Origin: Gigaspora rosea
Lineage: Eukaryota; Glomeromycota; Glomeromycetes; Diversisporales; Gigasporaceae
Length of the DNA stretch: 64,000 nucleotides
Assembly: GCA_003550325.1 (NCBI GenBank)
Contig: QKWP01000442.1
Coordinates: 248,435 to 312,434 of the forward strand
Direction: 5' to 3'
The notes under the pieces were generated by a model that had not been told where the DNA came from, searched no databases, and saw nothing but the letters and a program-made list of their open reading frames with translations. A program made the position numbers and the translations under genes. Positions 22,867 to 36,207 of the stretch are shown here, piece after piece; positions within the stretch are counted from its first letter, which is position 1, and each line of letters begins with the position of its first letter.

Positions 22867-23975
22867 GATAAAAAGATATAGATAATTTCTTTAACGAAAA
22901 AGTTGGGATATTTGCTTTATAAATACTTCATACCGTATGTATAAGTATTTTTTAATATGCAAATTAGTTTCTTGGCACATGAACACAACATCAATTTATC
23001 CTATTACGTAACTCATGTACGTACGTATTGTGCAAAAACTTCAATCTCTATAGAGAATAATGCATTAACTAGCAACATTGAAAATTAATTCTTATTAAAT
23101 TATCTAAGAATGTCAATATTTACTTAATGACATACTAAAATCGGTTAGTTACCTTTTATTCTATATAAAGTGAACGGAGTTTTCCTGCACAGTACGTTCT
23201 TTTCTCTATTTTTATTGATATTAGAAAGTATTAGAAGAATGATGCAGTATTACTTTCGTACATATATATTTTTTACGGACGTTCCGATAATTATTTTAGC
23301 TTTGGAGGTAATTGCGCAAGTCTTGTGTAGCTAAATCCTATCGCAATTGTAAATTTATAAATAGTAATTCTGTAGTATAAAAATAAAGTATTATAAAATA
23401 TTGGTTCCTTCGTATGAATTCTTATTTCTTATTTGTCAAAGGCAAAGGTCTTAATTATATTCGCGTCTAAATATTCAAACTTAAGATTGAATAAGATTTA
23501 TTTAAAAATATATATATATTAATAAGTTTGGGTTTGTGATTCAGCTTATTCTGTTATTGAAACTATATATAGATATAACTAACTTCATATAGCAAGACTT
23601 ACGTACTTACTAAATCCAGATCTACCACTAGTAAGCATAGGTCAATCTTAAAAAAAATTGGGATTAACTTGAATGCATGTTGAAATTCAAAAAAAAACTT
23701 CTTTATCTATACGTATATTTTAAAATAGAACTTCCCCATCAATACATATATTTTAAAAATCCTGAATATAATAAATAAATTGATTGGTTGTTTATCATCA
23801 AAATTTTATGTAATTTAATTTTGGATACTTCCGAATGATTTATCAGCCGATTCCCCAAATGGGATTTTATAAATTCCGTTTCCACTTACAACTATTTGTA
23901 TAATAATTTATAGAAACCGGTAGCAAATATAAAATATTATATTCTCTTTTATTTGTATCTTATATATAAGTTAGT
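22867..23975. other. Intergenic, 5' of the PH-like gene
   Basis: Upstream region of the minus-strand gene. AT-rich with no element or coding frame supported. A TATATATATTAATAAG stretch at about 23508-23526 is low-complexity. Confidence 0.3.
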
Positions 23976-24272
23976 CGTAGTCCTTCAAATTGTCATAAGA
24001 CTAATTTTACGTCTTCCATCTCGGATTGTAATTCATACAAATATCAATCAGATTTTTTTTTTCATTGAAGTTTTTAAGATATTTTATATCGTTCATATTC
24101 AGTGAACGTGGTTCTCCTGAAAATGACGAAAGTTTTTCAATGACATTCATGTTTTTGAAAGTGCTTGGGAATCCGACTTATAGTAACATCTAAGTGTTTG
24201 GCAATTTTTGAATTGACAGACCTTCTAAATTTTTTCAGCGAAGATTCTTTGAAATTATCATATTCCAGAGAT
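23976..24272 (-). pseudogene. Tc1-like transposase N-terminal remnant
   Basis: On the minus strand, EYDNFKESSLKKFRRSVNSK precedes IAKHLDVTISRIPKHFQKH, a helix-turn-helix of the kind that opens Tc1/mariner transposases. A TGA follows. One base later the frame becomes SGEPRSLNMNDIKYLKN (family usually has GRPR-S-L...). It shifts once more and runs to ELQSEMEDV. There are at least two frameshifts and no DDE catalytic region. The family call is from pattern recognition. Confidence 0.5.
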
Positions 24273-24707
24273 ACAATATTCAAGAATATTTTATATTAAT
24301 CACATGATCTTAAATTGTATATGTTGACGTACAGTACATACGTAGGTCGAAATAGAATCTTGGCAGATTTAGAATCAATATAAGTTGATTCTAAATTAGG
24401 GTTTGTGCGCATAAAAATTTAGTGATGCTATATTAAAAAATATTAACATTAAAAAATTAAATTTTTTTTAAAATGAAATCAGATTAAAAATGAAATATGT
24501 ATAGTATAAAAATTTTGACAAGCCACCGAAAAAATAAAATTTTTAGGGGTTACGGTTAGAGGTTATTTTTTATATTAAACAAGTATAAGTGGGCTTTAGA
24601 AGGTTAAAACACTGTTAAAACCAATTTTATTATGATCTGCAACAATTATTATATTAATTATTTATACATATCAGATATATAAAACCTCTAAAATTTATAA
24701 AAATTAA
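24273..24707. other. Intergenic stretch
   Basis: AT-rich. It contains AGGGGTTACGGTTAGAGG near 24544, a phrase typical of the TTAGGG-bearing MITE interiors elsewhere in the window, so an undelimited remnant may be present. Confidence 0.3.
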
Positions 24708-24924
24708 TGTCGTGGCTGAAGCTAGAAATGGCTAAAGCTGGAAATTTTAAATATTTTAACAAAAAATTTTGGAATGCATTTTGTACGATTTTTTTTATAG
24801 TTAGATTAGAATTTAGGGTTAGGGTTTATAATAAAAGAGTATAGTTGGATTTTAGCAGGGCTTATAGTTTTAAATCAAGACCTCTAATTTCCAGCTTCAG
24901 CCATTTCTAGCTTCAGCCGTGACA
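24708..24924. mobile_element. 217-bp MITE with GCTGAAGCTAGAAATGGC ends
   Basis: Left TGTCGTGGCTGAAGCTAGAA and right TTCTAGCTTCAGCCGTGACA form an inverted repeat of about 40 bp. The ends contain a short internal repeat (GCTGAAGCTAGAAAT, GCTAAAGCTGGAAAT). The interior has TTAGGGTTAGGGTTT. Target duplication not resolved. No ORF. Confidence 0.75.
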
Positions 24925-25084
24925 AGTAATAACTTTAATATATTATATAATATTTCAAATATTATTTTTTTTTATAATTCGGCAGTCATGGCATTATTTT
25001 TATTAGAATTTATACCCAGAATATATTTTTGTTACATAGCTAAGAGTTTTACTTTCCTGTACTACAAATAATGACTCATCTGGT

Positions 25085-26830
25085 TGCTCTATGAGTACCT
25101 ATATACAACCTGCTATAGTAGAATTTTACCTCACATTATGGCTTTTGTATAAAGTTCATATTGTGTCTTTGGATGGTTTCTACAGCTAATCAAAACTGCC
25201 TTCTTTAGTTTCTCCATCACTCCTCTTGCTGTCCATCTAAGATCTAGCAAGTAACAGTCTCTTTACTAATATTAAAAGTCCTATTTTCCTCATCTTCTAA
25301 CTTTTCTTCTTTCTCTTTTTTCCTTTCTTTTTGTTCTATTCTCTCTTCTGTATTCTCTTTTTCTGGTTTTCACTTTCGCCTCTTTTTATGCATAGTGTCT
25401 GAAATTGGGTTGTAAAGTCTGCGGACCGCAACAAATTTTAAATTTCCGCAACCAAAATCTAAAGTGGCTATGCAAATTCCACACATAAATTTGCAACTTT
25501 ACTTATAAATTTTGATTAAACGCTTATATGTGCAACTAAATTTTTATAAATTCTTATAATCCGCATCTATTTTTTTTTTATTTAGTTGCAGCCCACAACT
25601 AATTTAAAAATTGAATTTCAGACACTGTTTATGCACCTTTGTCAACTTCATATTTATATCTATACCTTGTTTTTTTTCCAATTCTTTACCTTTTCACATC
25701 TTATTTTTCATACTCTATTATGCACTAGTTCTATCCAATGCTTCCAGTAAAATACAAAAAAATTTTTTGCTATTCTTCTGATAAGAAAAGTTGTTTTAAA
25801 TTCGCCCAATCCTCTATTGTAACTAGTTCACATATAAATCTTCCTCTTCTTTCTTGCTTCTCTATACTACTTCTTCTCTATCGATCCTATAAAAACTTAA
25901 GTACTAAATAGCGATCCTCTATTTTCTTTTTGAATACTTGATAGGTTTTCTTAACTACTAGTTCTTCAATCACTCTAGCTGACCAAATGTTCAACTGACT
26001 CTTTTTCTTTATCATTTTGCATTTTTATACACATCAGGTTTTCTTATAAGTTTTTTAAAACAGGTATTTGCTTGTTGACACATCTCATCTCAAAGAGCTG
26101 ACATGTATTTGATCTTATCATATGATATGGTCTTTAAACTTTGTTTCACTTTTCATTATCTTACAAAAAACAAACCAATATTGTTTATTTTTTTGTTCTT
26201 GATGTGTCTTGTTCTTAGAACCTCGAATAAATAGCTATTCTGCTCTAATCATTATATTTGTTAACATCTTTATAAAGGAACACAATGGCTTCTTAACCAA
26301 TATTCTATTCCATCTCATTTTATAGTTGTGTTCTGGTATGCTCATACTTGATATTACCAGTGTATAAGCATTCTTTAACCCTTTTTTAGCTTCATAATCT
26401 GCAAGCATATTTAGTTTATCTTCAGAATGCCTCTTTGTTTTAACTAGACTCAATTGCAAATCTTTTGTTTGAATTACTCTAACTAATATTGATACAAGAC
26501 CTTTATTTTTGTCTTAAGCCAATCTCTTGCCATTTTCTTCTTTAGGCCTTTTTCTATTGCCACAATTGCTTCTTTACTATCTGTTACTATTTTTATTTCC
26601 TTTCTTTTTGGTACTAATAGTAGTGCTACTAGTATAGTAACCAATTCTGCCCTTGTTAAAAAAAACCAGTATTTTGTTGCTAGTGCGGTCTGTCTTATTA
26701 TTTGCTCTTTTTTATCTACTTGAACTATACTACATTCTATTTTTTTGAAACTAATACCTTTTTTTTCTCTAATGAGCTATTAGTATAGAAAGTATAATCT
26801 CTTCATTTAATTCTATGTTTTCTGCTAAGA
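25085..26830 (-). pseudogene. LINE copy A, 5'-truncated (RNase H and 3' part)
   Basis: The minus strand from about 26830 contains RNase H-like sequence: LVPKRKEIKIVTDSKEAIVA (the TDSK aspartate motif), then KMARDWLKTK, then VKTKRHSEDKLNMLADYEAK, then WNRILVKKPLCSFIKMLTN. Downstream (RKPDVYKNAK and basic coiled segments) is heavily broken. The 3' end, TTCTACTATAGCAGGTTG then TATAGGTACTCA near 25085-25135, matches that of LINE copy B. Endonuclease and RT are absent, so the copy is 5'-truncated as expected for target-primed reverse transcription. A hAT-like MITE interrupts it at 25393. Confidence 0.7.
25393..25627. mobile_element. 235-bp hAT-like MITE, family H1 copy 1
   Basis: Ends TAGTGTCTGAAATTGGGTTG and TTGAATTTCAGACACTG, flanked by TTTATGCA on both sides (25385-25392 and 25628-25635), a perfect 8-bp duplication inside LINE A. 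An inverted relative lies at 47887-48119. Confidence 0.9.
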
Positions 26831-27325
26831 ATTTATCTAACTTATTTCTATAATATATGTCACTAATTATTAGTTTTATCAAATAACTTTTCCACTTTAT
26901 AATCTTGATTTTGCAACTCTTATTATTTTTTTAATATTTCATATTTCTCTATTTCTATTATATTCTTTTTTTTTAATTTCTATTTAATTACTTCTAAGCA
27001 TTCTAACTAAGATTTGAAACACAGATAAAAAATTAGATATGTCTCTGAGGGCATACTGTGAGTTGAAATATGACCCTTTATAGAAGTTTTTATAATATAA
27101 GAAATAATATGGGGTGAGTCAGTAGAAAAGGGACAAATCATTTTTAGTAAAATTTTTTTTAATTTTTAAACTAAAATATCTTGACAACTATTTAATCAAA
27201 TTTGCTAAAAATTTTTTTATTTTAACCTTGAAATTTTTTTTTTTTGATGATCATGTCACAACTTTATTTTATAATATAGAAATTACATTTTTAATACATG
27301 TGTTTTCTATTTATAGCTATGCTAT
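26831..27325. other. Spacer between LINE copies
   Basis: Mostly T-rich, possibly diverged LINE sequence at its left. ATGGGGTGAGTCAGTAGAAA then AGGGACAAAT at 27109-27139 is nearly identical, inverted, to 36601-36635, so the pair flanks LINE copy B. Confidence 0.45.
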
Positions 27326-29730
27326 TTTAAACTAAAGTGTGGCTCACCCGGTTACTATTTGGTACCTATGTGCAACCTGCCAAAGTAGAATTGACCTTGC
27401 TGTCTCTTTAATATCTACCTCAGATATTAAATCCGCAGTTCATCGGCCTGGATCTACAGCCTGTTATGATCTTTTTAGTTTTTATTCCACCTGGACTACC
27501 TTCCAGTCCTTATCCATTTTCCTACCTCTTCTGTTATCCGAACATTTTTTCTTTAAACTTGTCTTATCTTTTATCTGAAGCCTTTTGTCCTTTAGATTCT
27601 TCTTTCGCTCCCAAAGGTGTGTCTTCCCCTTTGTCTATAATCTTTATTTCTCTAATTTTCTTCTTTTTAATTTCACTTTCTTCTTTCTTCTTCTTCTTTT
27701 TTCTCATATTGACTTCCAGCTCTTTTTCCCATTTCACAACTTCATCGCAGTGTTGAAGCCAGTCTCTCATTTGAAAACGCTATGCCATTTATTCCACCAT
27801 TCTAATATAATCGACTCTGCTACTTTTTTGGTAATCCCTATTTGCAGGAACGAATTTTTTAGATTCATTTCAATTAGCCCTCGCACCAGGTAATTTCTTC
27901 TCCTGCATCTGACTGTCTCTTTCCCCCTTGTTAACATTGAGTTCAAGTAATTAATCGACATTTTCTTCTTAATCAATGTATCTAGATTTGACCAGATTTC
28001 TTTTACTATTAAATGCTTTTTTTTAGACTATAATGCTTTGTTAACTTCACATGTTGTTAGGTGCTCAAAGTTCTCTTCTTTTTTTTTACATTTTCTGTAT
28101 ATTGCCATTTGATATAGGTCTTCTCAGTTTCTTTTGCGTAAACTTAGCATGAGCAGTAAATCGCTTAAGCTCTTTAATCTGAATTTCTATTTTTCTTATT
28201 CACTTTAAAAGAACTTGCTTTTTCTTTTTTTTCCTTTTCCACAAATTTCTGAATATTTTCTAGTCTTGACTTTCTGCTCTTTTTTGATGAATACTATCTT
28301 TTGGGGTTTGTGTAAAAAGCCAGTTTACTTTGTGAAATTTTGTATAAGCGTTTTGAGAAAGCTACGGATCAGGTTTCAATGGTAATATTGTTCCAGGTAG
28401 GTCTCAGCATCATTCTCTGAATCTTATTTACATTGATCGAAATTATTTTTTTTTCTTGTGCATCTTTTTTTGCTGCCCTATCCACTAGATCGTTTAGCAT
28501 ATTTCCCATATGTGCTTTTACTTTGTGAAGTTATAAGTCTATATTCTTTGTGTCTAGGATTTTAACGATTGTTCCTAAAATGCTCAGGTTTTTCATTTTG
28601 CACCAGCTTCTTGTACTTTTGATTTCCCAGCTCTTGTTAATTATATGGATCACTTCTTGGCTGTTAGTGAAGATATCTATTTTGCTATTGCTTGGAGTTA
28701 TCAGAATCACTTTTAGAATTGCTATAAGTTCCGATCTTGTTAAGAAAAACCATCCTTGTATTCTGCCTTTAAGTTCTCTAACTATTGTGCTCTCACTATC
28801 TACTTAAATTATTCCATACCCTGCTTTGTGATCCTCCGTACCTCCTTTTCCGAATGAGCCATCAGTATAGTATATTATTTTATCATATATCTGATTCTTT
28901 TCTAGTGCTATGTGAGTTCTTGTTGTTTTTTCCTATTCTCTACTAAATTTTGAATCAGGTATACATTCTAATTTTCTGCAAGAGTCACGTGTTCTATTTT
29001 TGTTTCTTTCTTTTCCCTAGTCTTCTTTTTTGGAGCTATCATATTTTTGAGATATTTAAAGCTGATTTTTGTGGCCCAGCCTTCCTTGCTTTTCCTCTTT
29101 ATCCACAGACTCACGTCTTCTACTTCATTTTTTTTTATTTTGAAAATCTTACTTGTAGGAGTTATACTTGATCCCAAAGGGTTATTATGTACCAATTTCT
29201 CTTTGTTTTTCTCCTATTCTAAAATGTGCACCTTTCTATTTGGAGAATTTTTTTCCACTTTGTCTAGAAATGATCTCATATTATTTTTTTTTCTGTTCAA
29301 TCATGCATTCTTTTTTTGATTTTTTGTATGATATTTTCCTTTTTTTTGGCTTAATTTGGGATTCATTTATCTCCTTCCATTGAGTATAAACTCCTTTAAT
29401 TCTTCGGAATATTTTGTCTTCTAATACTGTTTCTTCTAATTTTTTGAACCATAAAGGCATTTTTCCAATCCACAAATCTTTTTAATTTGTTGGCATATAA
29501 GCATTGTATTATCCTGTCTTGTAATTATTTGCTCAACAAACTATAGGTTCAATTTACAAAGTGCTTGGGTACCTTTTTCAAAATCTTTCTTAGTTAATAG
29601 GCTTTTTATTTCTATGCTGACTCTGTTGTATGTGCTTATGGTCCAGTCTTTTTCTCATCTAACATTTTTGATACTGATATCTATATCTTTTGCAATTATT
29701 AAGGTTAGAGGGTATGTAAATCAATTATTA

Positions 29731-30079
29731 TAAAACGCACTTATGGTGTTTTACCACCATAGGTAAATTAGATTTGCAAATCTGTGTAACAAAAACAAAA
29801 AATAAATTTTTACAAAACAAAAAATAAATTTTAATTATTTTAGGGTTAGGGTAAGGCCTGGGATTTTATCGGGGCACTAGTATATACAAAATTTAGCAAG
29901 GAATTTTTTTTATTAGAGCCCCAAAGGTGGCTTCATAAGCAAAATTTAGAGATATGAAAGTTTTTTTAAAAAAATAAACAAAAAAACAAAATTTTTTGTT
30001 ACATCTAATCTTAAATTTTGATTGGCTACTCTAATAGTTTTGTGTAACATGGTGTAAAACACCATAGGTGCGTTTTAGT
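29731..30079. mobile_element. 349-bp MITE with TTAGGG-type interior
   Basis: Left TAAAACGCACTTATGGTGTT and right AACACCATAGGTGCGTTTTA form the terminal repeat, about 26 bp. The interior has TTAGGGTTAGGGTAAGGC and TTTGATTGGCTACTC. It resembles the MULE-like MITEs in interior motif order, but its ends differ and no target duplication was resolved. Confidence 0.65.
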
Positions 30080-30292
30080 AAAACTCTATGTAGATCATTT
30101 TTATATAGTTTTTATATGGTATTTTGAAATTTTTATGTAAAATTGACATATGCTACTAATAAACCTTTTTTAAGGATTACAACTAATTTTTATTAAAATT
30201 TTATTAAATATAAATAAAACAATTTATCTATTATGGTAAAAATTTTAACTATTATTATATTTTAAAAAATATATTTGTATATATCATAAAGT

Positions 30293-30962
30293 GTCCTGCG
30301 GGCCGATAGCGTAGCAGTTACGCTCCCAGGATGCAAATCGAAGGTTGCCGTTTCAAGTCCCCCCAGAGGCAATAAAGGAAAATACCAGCCGGTTAAGAAA
30401 ACTTGTAGATCCGCGTTATGTCAGCTGGCCAGAAAATCAGAGGGCTTAATTAGGCACTTCCGATAGTTGGAGTGCAGGTATGGCAGCTAGTGTAGAACCT
30501 GCGGGCGGACTACTTAAATTAGGCACCAAAAGTGCACGTGTGGCTAGATGCGTCCTCGTCTATGGTCTGGGTCTTCCGTCGGCGTTTACAGGTTTACCTA
30601 AATTGGGCAGTTGCCGTTGTTAAATCTGTGGCGGTGAAGTGAAAGGAGTTAGAACCTGATTTGGATTAACCGAAGTCACGAGACGTAATGTGAGGCCGAA
30701 GTCTGAGAAGATACTACATGAACTCGTGGCGCAATCATTCTGAGGTGGTGTCCGATTGTACCAACATCGTTCTGGTGACAATTGTCAGAAGGCGGTAATT
30801 GGGAGGGTAAAAGCTCGGTGACCACCGGGCATTTGGGCGGTCTGAAATAGGGCTAGCCGGATGTATGCTAACTAAAATAGTTTAATATGTAATTTGTCAA
30901 TTGATAAATTAATAAAAATATTAACACACTCGTTTAGCAACCGGTGTAAGTTTAAAAAAAAA
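30293..30962 (+). mobile_element. tRNA-derived SINE, type 1 (about 670 bp)
   Basis: Flanked by a 14-bp direct repeat ATATATCATAAAGT (30279-30292 and 30963-30976). The head has an A-box-like TAGCGTAGCAGTTACG and a B-box-like TTTCAAGTCC (30351-30360), resembling a tRNA promoter, so RNA polymerase III transcription is likely. The body is markedly more GC-rich than its surroundings. The 3' end is A-rich (TTTAAAAAAAAAA). A central segment, 30475-30546, is shared with the unrelated-headed SINE at 37328. It is inserted in LINE copy B. Confidence 0.82.
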
Positions 30963-31079
30963 ATATATCATAAAGTTTTTCTGGGTTGGCCAAAAATTTT
31001 CTGGATTGTACAAAATTGCTAATGCTGATTGGTTAATTTACATAAATAATTTTATTACTAAATTTTAATATCCAATTTT

Positions 31080-31255
31080 TAAAATTTTATATCTTACTGA
31101 GTTTTTGACCAATTTTAATGATTTTACTATCATTAGAATCAGAAAAACCTGCTCTACAAACTTGGCTTAAAATATAATTAGTTTACTTAATATAATTTTT
31201 TATAAAATTAATTATAAAAAAAATTTACTATTAAGTTTATATATAATTTTAAAAT
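31080..31255. repeat. Fragment related to the 16-kb palindrome
   Basis: ACCAATTTTAATGATTTTAC, then CATTAGAATCAGAAAAACCT, then GCTCTACAAACTTGGCTTAA match about 65 bp of the inner arm at 16421-16487. It lies between SINE 1 and the LINE RT region. Confidence 0.55.
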
Positions 31256-34200
31256 AGTACCGTCTCTCTACCCTTAAAATGCCCGCATTCAGATTATTTT
31301 TTCACTTAATCTTTTTAATTTCATTGTTGTCTAAGGTCCATATGGGTACTGTAGATCTTAGTAGGAGTTGAGCATCTCTAAGCCTCATTCTAGCAAGGTC
31401 AGCTATGAGATTTGGATTGTTTATTCTTATCACACATTCCGTGATCATGTGCTCCATATGCTATTGCTATAGAGAATTGATTCCCCAAATATCATTTTGT
31501 AGTAGAATAGTATTTGAAGCAGTTAAGACCAGTTTTGCTTTCCAGTTTGCTACCCTTATTATTGGTTGGTGCAGTTTGTCACATTCTTCTTTAAATAATA
31601 TTACTGTATTTAACTTATATTTAGCTCTAGGTAGTATTACCATATTGTTTATATATCTTATATGTTTGATTAAATTTTTTTTCTATTAAGCAGATTGACC
31701 ATTGCTAATTTCTACTTCAAGTCTTTTTTTGATTGATTTTTTTGGGTCCGCTCCTGTTAGACAGACCCCAAGATATTGGACTAATTCCTTTTTCTTTTTT
31801 GCTAATATTTTTTTTTTCCTTCTTTAATGAAGATTGCTTTTTTTCCTAATTTGTTTTTTCCATTTATCACTAATAATTCTGTTTTTTTTCTATTGATCTT
31901 AATATTGTTTAGGTGAATTAAGGATTCTGTAGTATTGACTAAGCTTTGCATACTCGTTTTAGAGTTTGCTATTAGAGCAGTATCATCTGCGTATGCCAGA
32001 CCTGCCACATAAATTTTTTCTTTTTCTTTTTTCCCTTGGGTTATTTCTATTGGCCACTTTAATCTTGCTTTTGCTTCCTGTTTACACTTGTAGAGTTTGC
32101 ATAGTAACGGGTCAAAGTAGATTCTCTATAAAAGAGGAGAGATTACTTCCTCTTGGTCTATTCCTTATCCTGGGCTGAAGCCTTCTGTCAGACCGAACTT
32201 TGTGATTACTTTGACTTGTCTATTTGTAAACATAATCATGAGAAACTTTTCTAACTTCTTAGGGATTTTGGTCCTCCTTAATGCTAATTGCAACTTCTTA
32301 AGATCTACGGTATTGAATGCTTTTTTGATGTCTATAAGAGTTATCCATACTTCTTTGTTTTTTTGTTTAGCTGCTTCAATAAGGGCGTTCATGATATGAA
32401 TTGGATCCTAAGTGCATTTTCCTTGTAGCCGCGAAATTTGGTCCTCGCAAAATCTTGTATGATATAATCATATTACTTAGTCTTCTTTGAATAATTCTTA
32501 TGGGTTCTTTTCTTGCTACTTCCAATAGTATGATCAGCCTAGAATTTTTGAGCTGCAGGTCCTACTCTGCCATTTTTGGGATTGGAAAATTGGAAATATC
32601 ATTTCAAAATTCCATTTCTTTGGCATGTCCCTTCATTTAGAATTGTGTTTAGGAGGTCTAGCAGGAGCTTTGTGGCTCTTTTACCAAGTTTTTTTTAGAA
32701 TTGTATACCCTATATTAGATAATCCTAGAGCAAAGCTATTAGAGGTCTTTGGAGCATTTCTCTCCATTTCCTTTTCACAATTTTGTCGAAAATACCATTG
32801 TACCATTTTTGTTGAATATACTCGTGGAGTATATTTCTCGCCCTATTCTTCTTTTTCTTTCTCTGGGACCTGTAGATTCTCCATGAACTGTTTCATAAAA
32901 TACTCATCAACTACTTTTTTAACTTTGTTGGGTTTGTGCACAAGCTCTCTTTTTCCTGTTTCATTGTCTGGTATTGTGAGTATTCTTTCTATTTTTATTT
33001 TGTTTCATGTCTTTCCGATATGCTATTGAGCATTTTCTTATCTTCTTGCCCTATCATTTCAAACCTTCTTTTGATATTTTTCTTTATTCTTTTTTTTTGT
33101 TCTGCTTTTTGTTCAGAAATCATTTTCTTTTCTATTACTCTTATCCATTTTTTGAGATCCCCTAACCATTGTTCAGTCTACCTATCTCCTATCTTTTGGA
33201 TTTTTGTATTATTGTTTGTATTTATTAACCTGATTTGAGTGTTTACCAAGAGCTGATTTATGTCTTCTATTTTTGTATTCAGGTTTGCTTGTGCTCTGTA
33301 TTCAATTCGTCTTAGCTGCTTAATTCATTTGTATTTCGGGTTCCAAATGGCCTGTTTTTGTTTTTTTTTCACTAGTGTTTTTAATTTTTTTAAATGAAAT
33401 TGACTTATTTGCAGCTTGATTTATGAGCTCTACAATTTTTTTCCACACTTCGTTTATCAAGTTTGTTCTTGGTCGACTTATACATTTTACTCTTTTTTTG
33501 ATTTTTTTCTCTGTAATTCTTCAATTTATTTCTCTAGGAGCACAGTGAAGTTTTCCCAATTTTTATGGTCATCTTATCATACTGGTAAATTTTTTGGTAA
33601 ATGAAAAATTTTTTCTTTTGCTCCACAAGTGAGTTTGAGTACAAGATAGGCTTAGTAGTAGCTTTGTCTATATCAGGTTGTGATTGCTTCCTGTGACAAG
33701 GTCGTAGATTCTATATCACTATCTAGCACAAGATCTTTAATTTCGGGGTCTAACCAGATATGGTCGATTTTTGAACAGGATTTGTGATTGCACATGTTGG
33801 TTTAAATATTTGTGGATTAATTAGTATATACACTTCTGCGTAGCCTACTTTCTGTAGCCATCTAATCAGAGGAAGTTTACTCCTTCTGCACTTTTTGGTG
33901 ACTTCTGTTTCTCTGTTCTTATAAATAGCGCTTGCATCTACTTTTCCTCCAATTTCTGCATTGAAATCACCTTCTATAATTACTTTTGTATTTAATTTGC
34001 TTTTAACGATATTCTCCATTATATACTGCTGAATTTTTTTTTGCATACTTTTGTCATTTGGTGGAAAATACACTACCCATACAACTAGAATTGTTTTCTT
34101 AAATCTAAATACTGCTTTAAGAGTATATATATCTTTTACTACTACTTCAGTAAGGTGAGTTTGCTATTCTTTTCTAACTATTAGTCCTATTTCTGAACCT

Positions 34201-36207
34201 TTTCTCTTCTCTATAAGTATTTCATCCAGAAACCTCTATAGTACCTCCAGTTAACTTCAAAAAAAGTTGCTTTTCTCACATTGGTATTTGTTTCTATTAA
34301 TCCTATTACGTCCAAATTTTGTTCTATACCAAAGTCTATAAGTTCTTGTAATTGTAATTTTGCTCTATTTCCTTTTATTCTATTAATATTATGAAAACCT
34401 ATTTTTAATTGTTCTAATTTTGCATCTAATATTTTTGTTTGGCAATGTTTTTCTGCCAATAGGGTGTCTTGCAACTCTTTTACCTGTAATTGAACTGGGA
34501 TGACTTTTAGGAGTGCAATAATAGTATGTGCTCTATTGTTTTGAATTTTTCTTGCATTTCTGCTAAGATTTTTTCAATTTCATTTTCTTTTTCCATTTCT
34601 ACTTGTTTTCCTTTTCTTCTGCCTAGTTCTTCTCTATTTGCTCCAGTTGCGATTTCGTTAATTGTGTAATTTTGTTTGCTTTTACTTATATTTTCTAGTT
34701 TTTTGACCGGTTTTCTATATGTGTGTATCTGGTTCTCCTTGTTGTTGTTTAAATTAATGTAATTTGCTTTTTTGTCATAACTTAGTTGTTTGGATAAGTT
34801 GTTTAGTTTTATCTTTTTGAAATGTTCCATCTCTCTTAACTTAGGTTTTCTTTTGTTATTCTTTATAGTTTTCTTCTTATGTTGGTGCTAATAATAATTA
34901 TAAAAAATTATTTTTCTTCTTCTCTCTGTGTAATCATGCTAGAACAATTTAGTGTCGAAGTAATATATATTTGTATCTTGAGCTATATTTTTATCTTGTT
35001 CAGAGCTAAAATATATATATGCCCTTCTTGCTTTGTTGCTGTTGCTATTGTTTTGAATCTGTACAGCTTGGACTTTGTACTTTTTAAATTGTCGAAAAAG
35101 AAGACTCTCTGTCGCTTTTGGTGGTATATTACATATTATGCCTCTATAATTGTTTCTTTTTTCTAGTCCAGCAATGTCAAATCTACCTGTATTACTATAT
35201 ATGTTTTCTTATAACTTAAAACAATTGACCAATGTTCTCTTAGAAATGCCTCTCATTTTTCTATTTTGGTTGTAATTCTAATATATATTGCTCTGGTTAT
35301 AAAATTCAGCTGTTCTTCGATAAAATATGCATCACCAAAATATTTCATAAGTCTTTTGATTTCGCAACAGTTAATCTCTTTTGGTATATCCCAGATAGTG
35401 AAACAATACTGAGACATATTAACATGAATCTGAGTATTACGTTGGTTTTCAAAAGCATGTATATAATTATCAGTATCTTCCTTTGTGTAGTTTTTGGCAA
35501 TAAATCTGCCTTTTGGGGCCCAAACTGAATTGTAAATATCTTCGTGTTTTTTGTGTTTCTTTCTTGTATCTCTTCTTATTTCTTGCTTGTGTGTATCTGA
35601 AATAATATTTTCCAGGAATGCTTCAGTACCATAATCCATTATGCTACATTCGTTTTCTATTATCATGCTCTTTTTAATTTTTTCAGTGTCTTCTTCTATG
35701 TTCGTTGCATTTTTCTGCTCTGGAGAATTTCTTTTTTGTGCTACTATTGTTGTTAATTTGCATATTATTGGTCTGAGCTTCTGTTTGTATGATAAGTTGA
35801 GTGTAGTTCACTTCTCTCGATGCTTCTCTGTTTTTATTTACACTAATACTACTGTTACTAGTTTTACCAATTGCTGTAGTTGCTTCTCATATAGTGGTTT
35901 CTGTATTTATAAGTACTAATCTGTTTCTTTTGTTGTTCAATTGCAACATGTTAGAGTCGATATTGCATTTTGTTAAAAATTTTTCCTCCTTTGTTATACT
36001 TTGCTGGCTTGTTTTTTTATGTTGTACCTATTCATATAATTGATTTGCTTCACAGATAGTGGCTATGAGGTGGGCATCTGTTGTGCCTAGGAATTTTGCT
36101 ATTCTTTTATCTTGTTGTAGAATAGCTTAATTAAGTTCACTGTATAGTGCTGATATTCTATTATCACTGAAGTTGAAAAAACCTCTAAACTTTTCTAGAT
36201 TTGGCAT

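Larger units (their letters stand above)
27330..36207 (-). pseudogene. LINE copy B, nearly full length, interrupted and decayed
   Basis: Minus-strand order from the 5' end. ORF1 starts at ATG 36207 (MPNLEKFRGFFNFSDNRIS) and contains an RRM-like segment (YCFTIWDIPKE, 35253-35666). An ORF with Lys/Asn-rich sequence follows (34507-34830). Then an APE-type endonuclease (LKIGFHNINR, DVIGLIETNTN in 34211-34474; GDFNAEIGG in 33750-34073), and a reverse transcriptase with LIDIKKAFNTVD (32165-32392) and the catalytic LAYADDTAL (31802-32008). Next come a connection region and an RNase H domain at about 28400-28880 (YTDGSFGKGG, TRSELIAIL, TNSQEVI, HKVKAHMGNMLNDLVDRA; the second Asp of the usual TDS is Asn). 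A basic C-terminal part (27564-27976) and a 3' end near 27330 complete it. Many stops and shifts make it non-functional. A block at about 29720-31255 holding a MITE and a SINE splits it. Confidence 0.85.

Noticed and set aside
27339-29383. Several plus-strand ORFs rich in F, S and L
   Set aside because: They are the complement of the minus-strand LINE (lysine-rich frames) and have no motif of their own.
30293-30365. Functional tRNA gene at the SINE head
   Set aside because: A- and B-box-like motifs are present, but the sequence continues into a 670-bp body with a poly-A tail and target duplications, so it is a SINE.
31405-33604. Plus-strand ORFs over the LINE reverse transcriptase region
   Set aside because: Antisense shadows of the RT and endonuclease frames.
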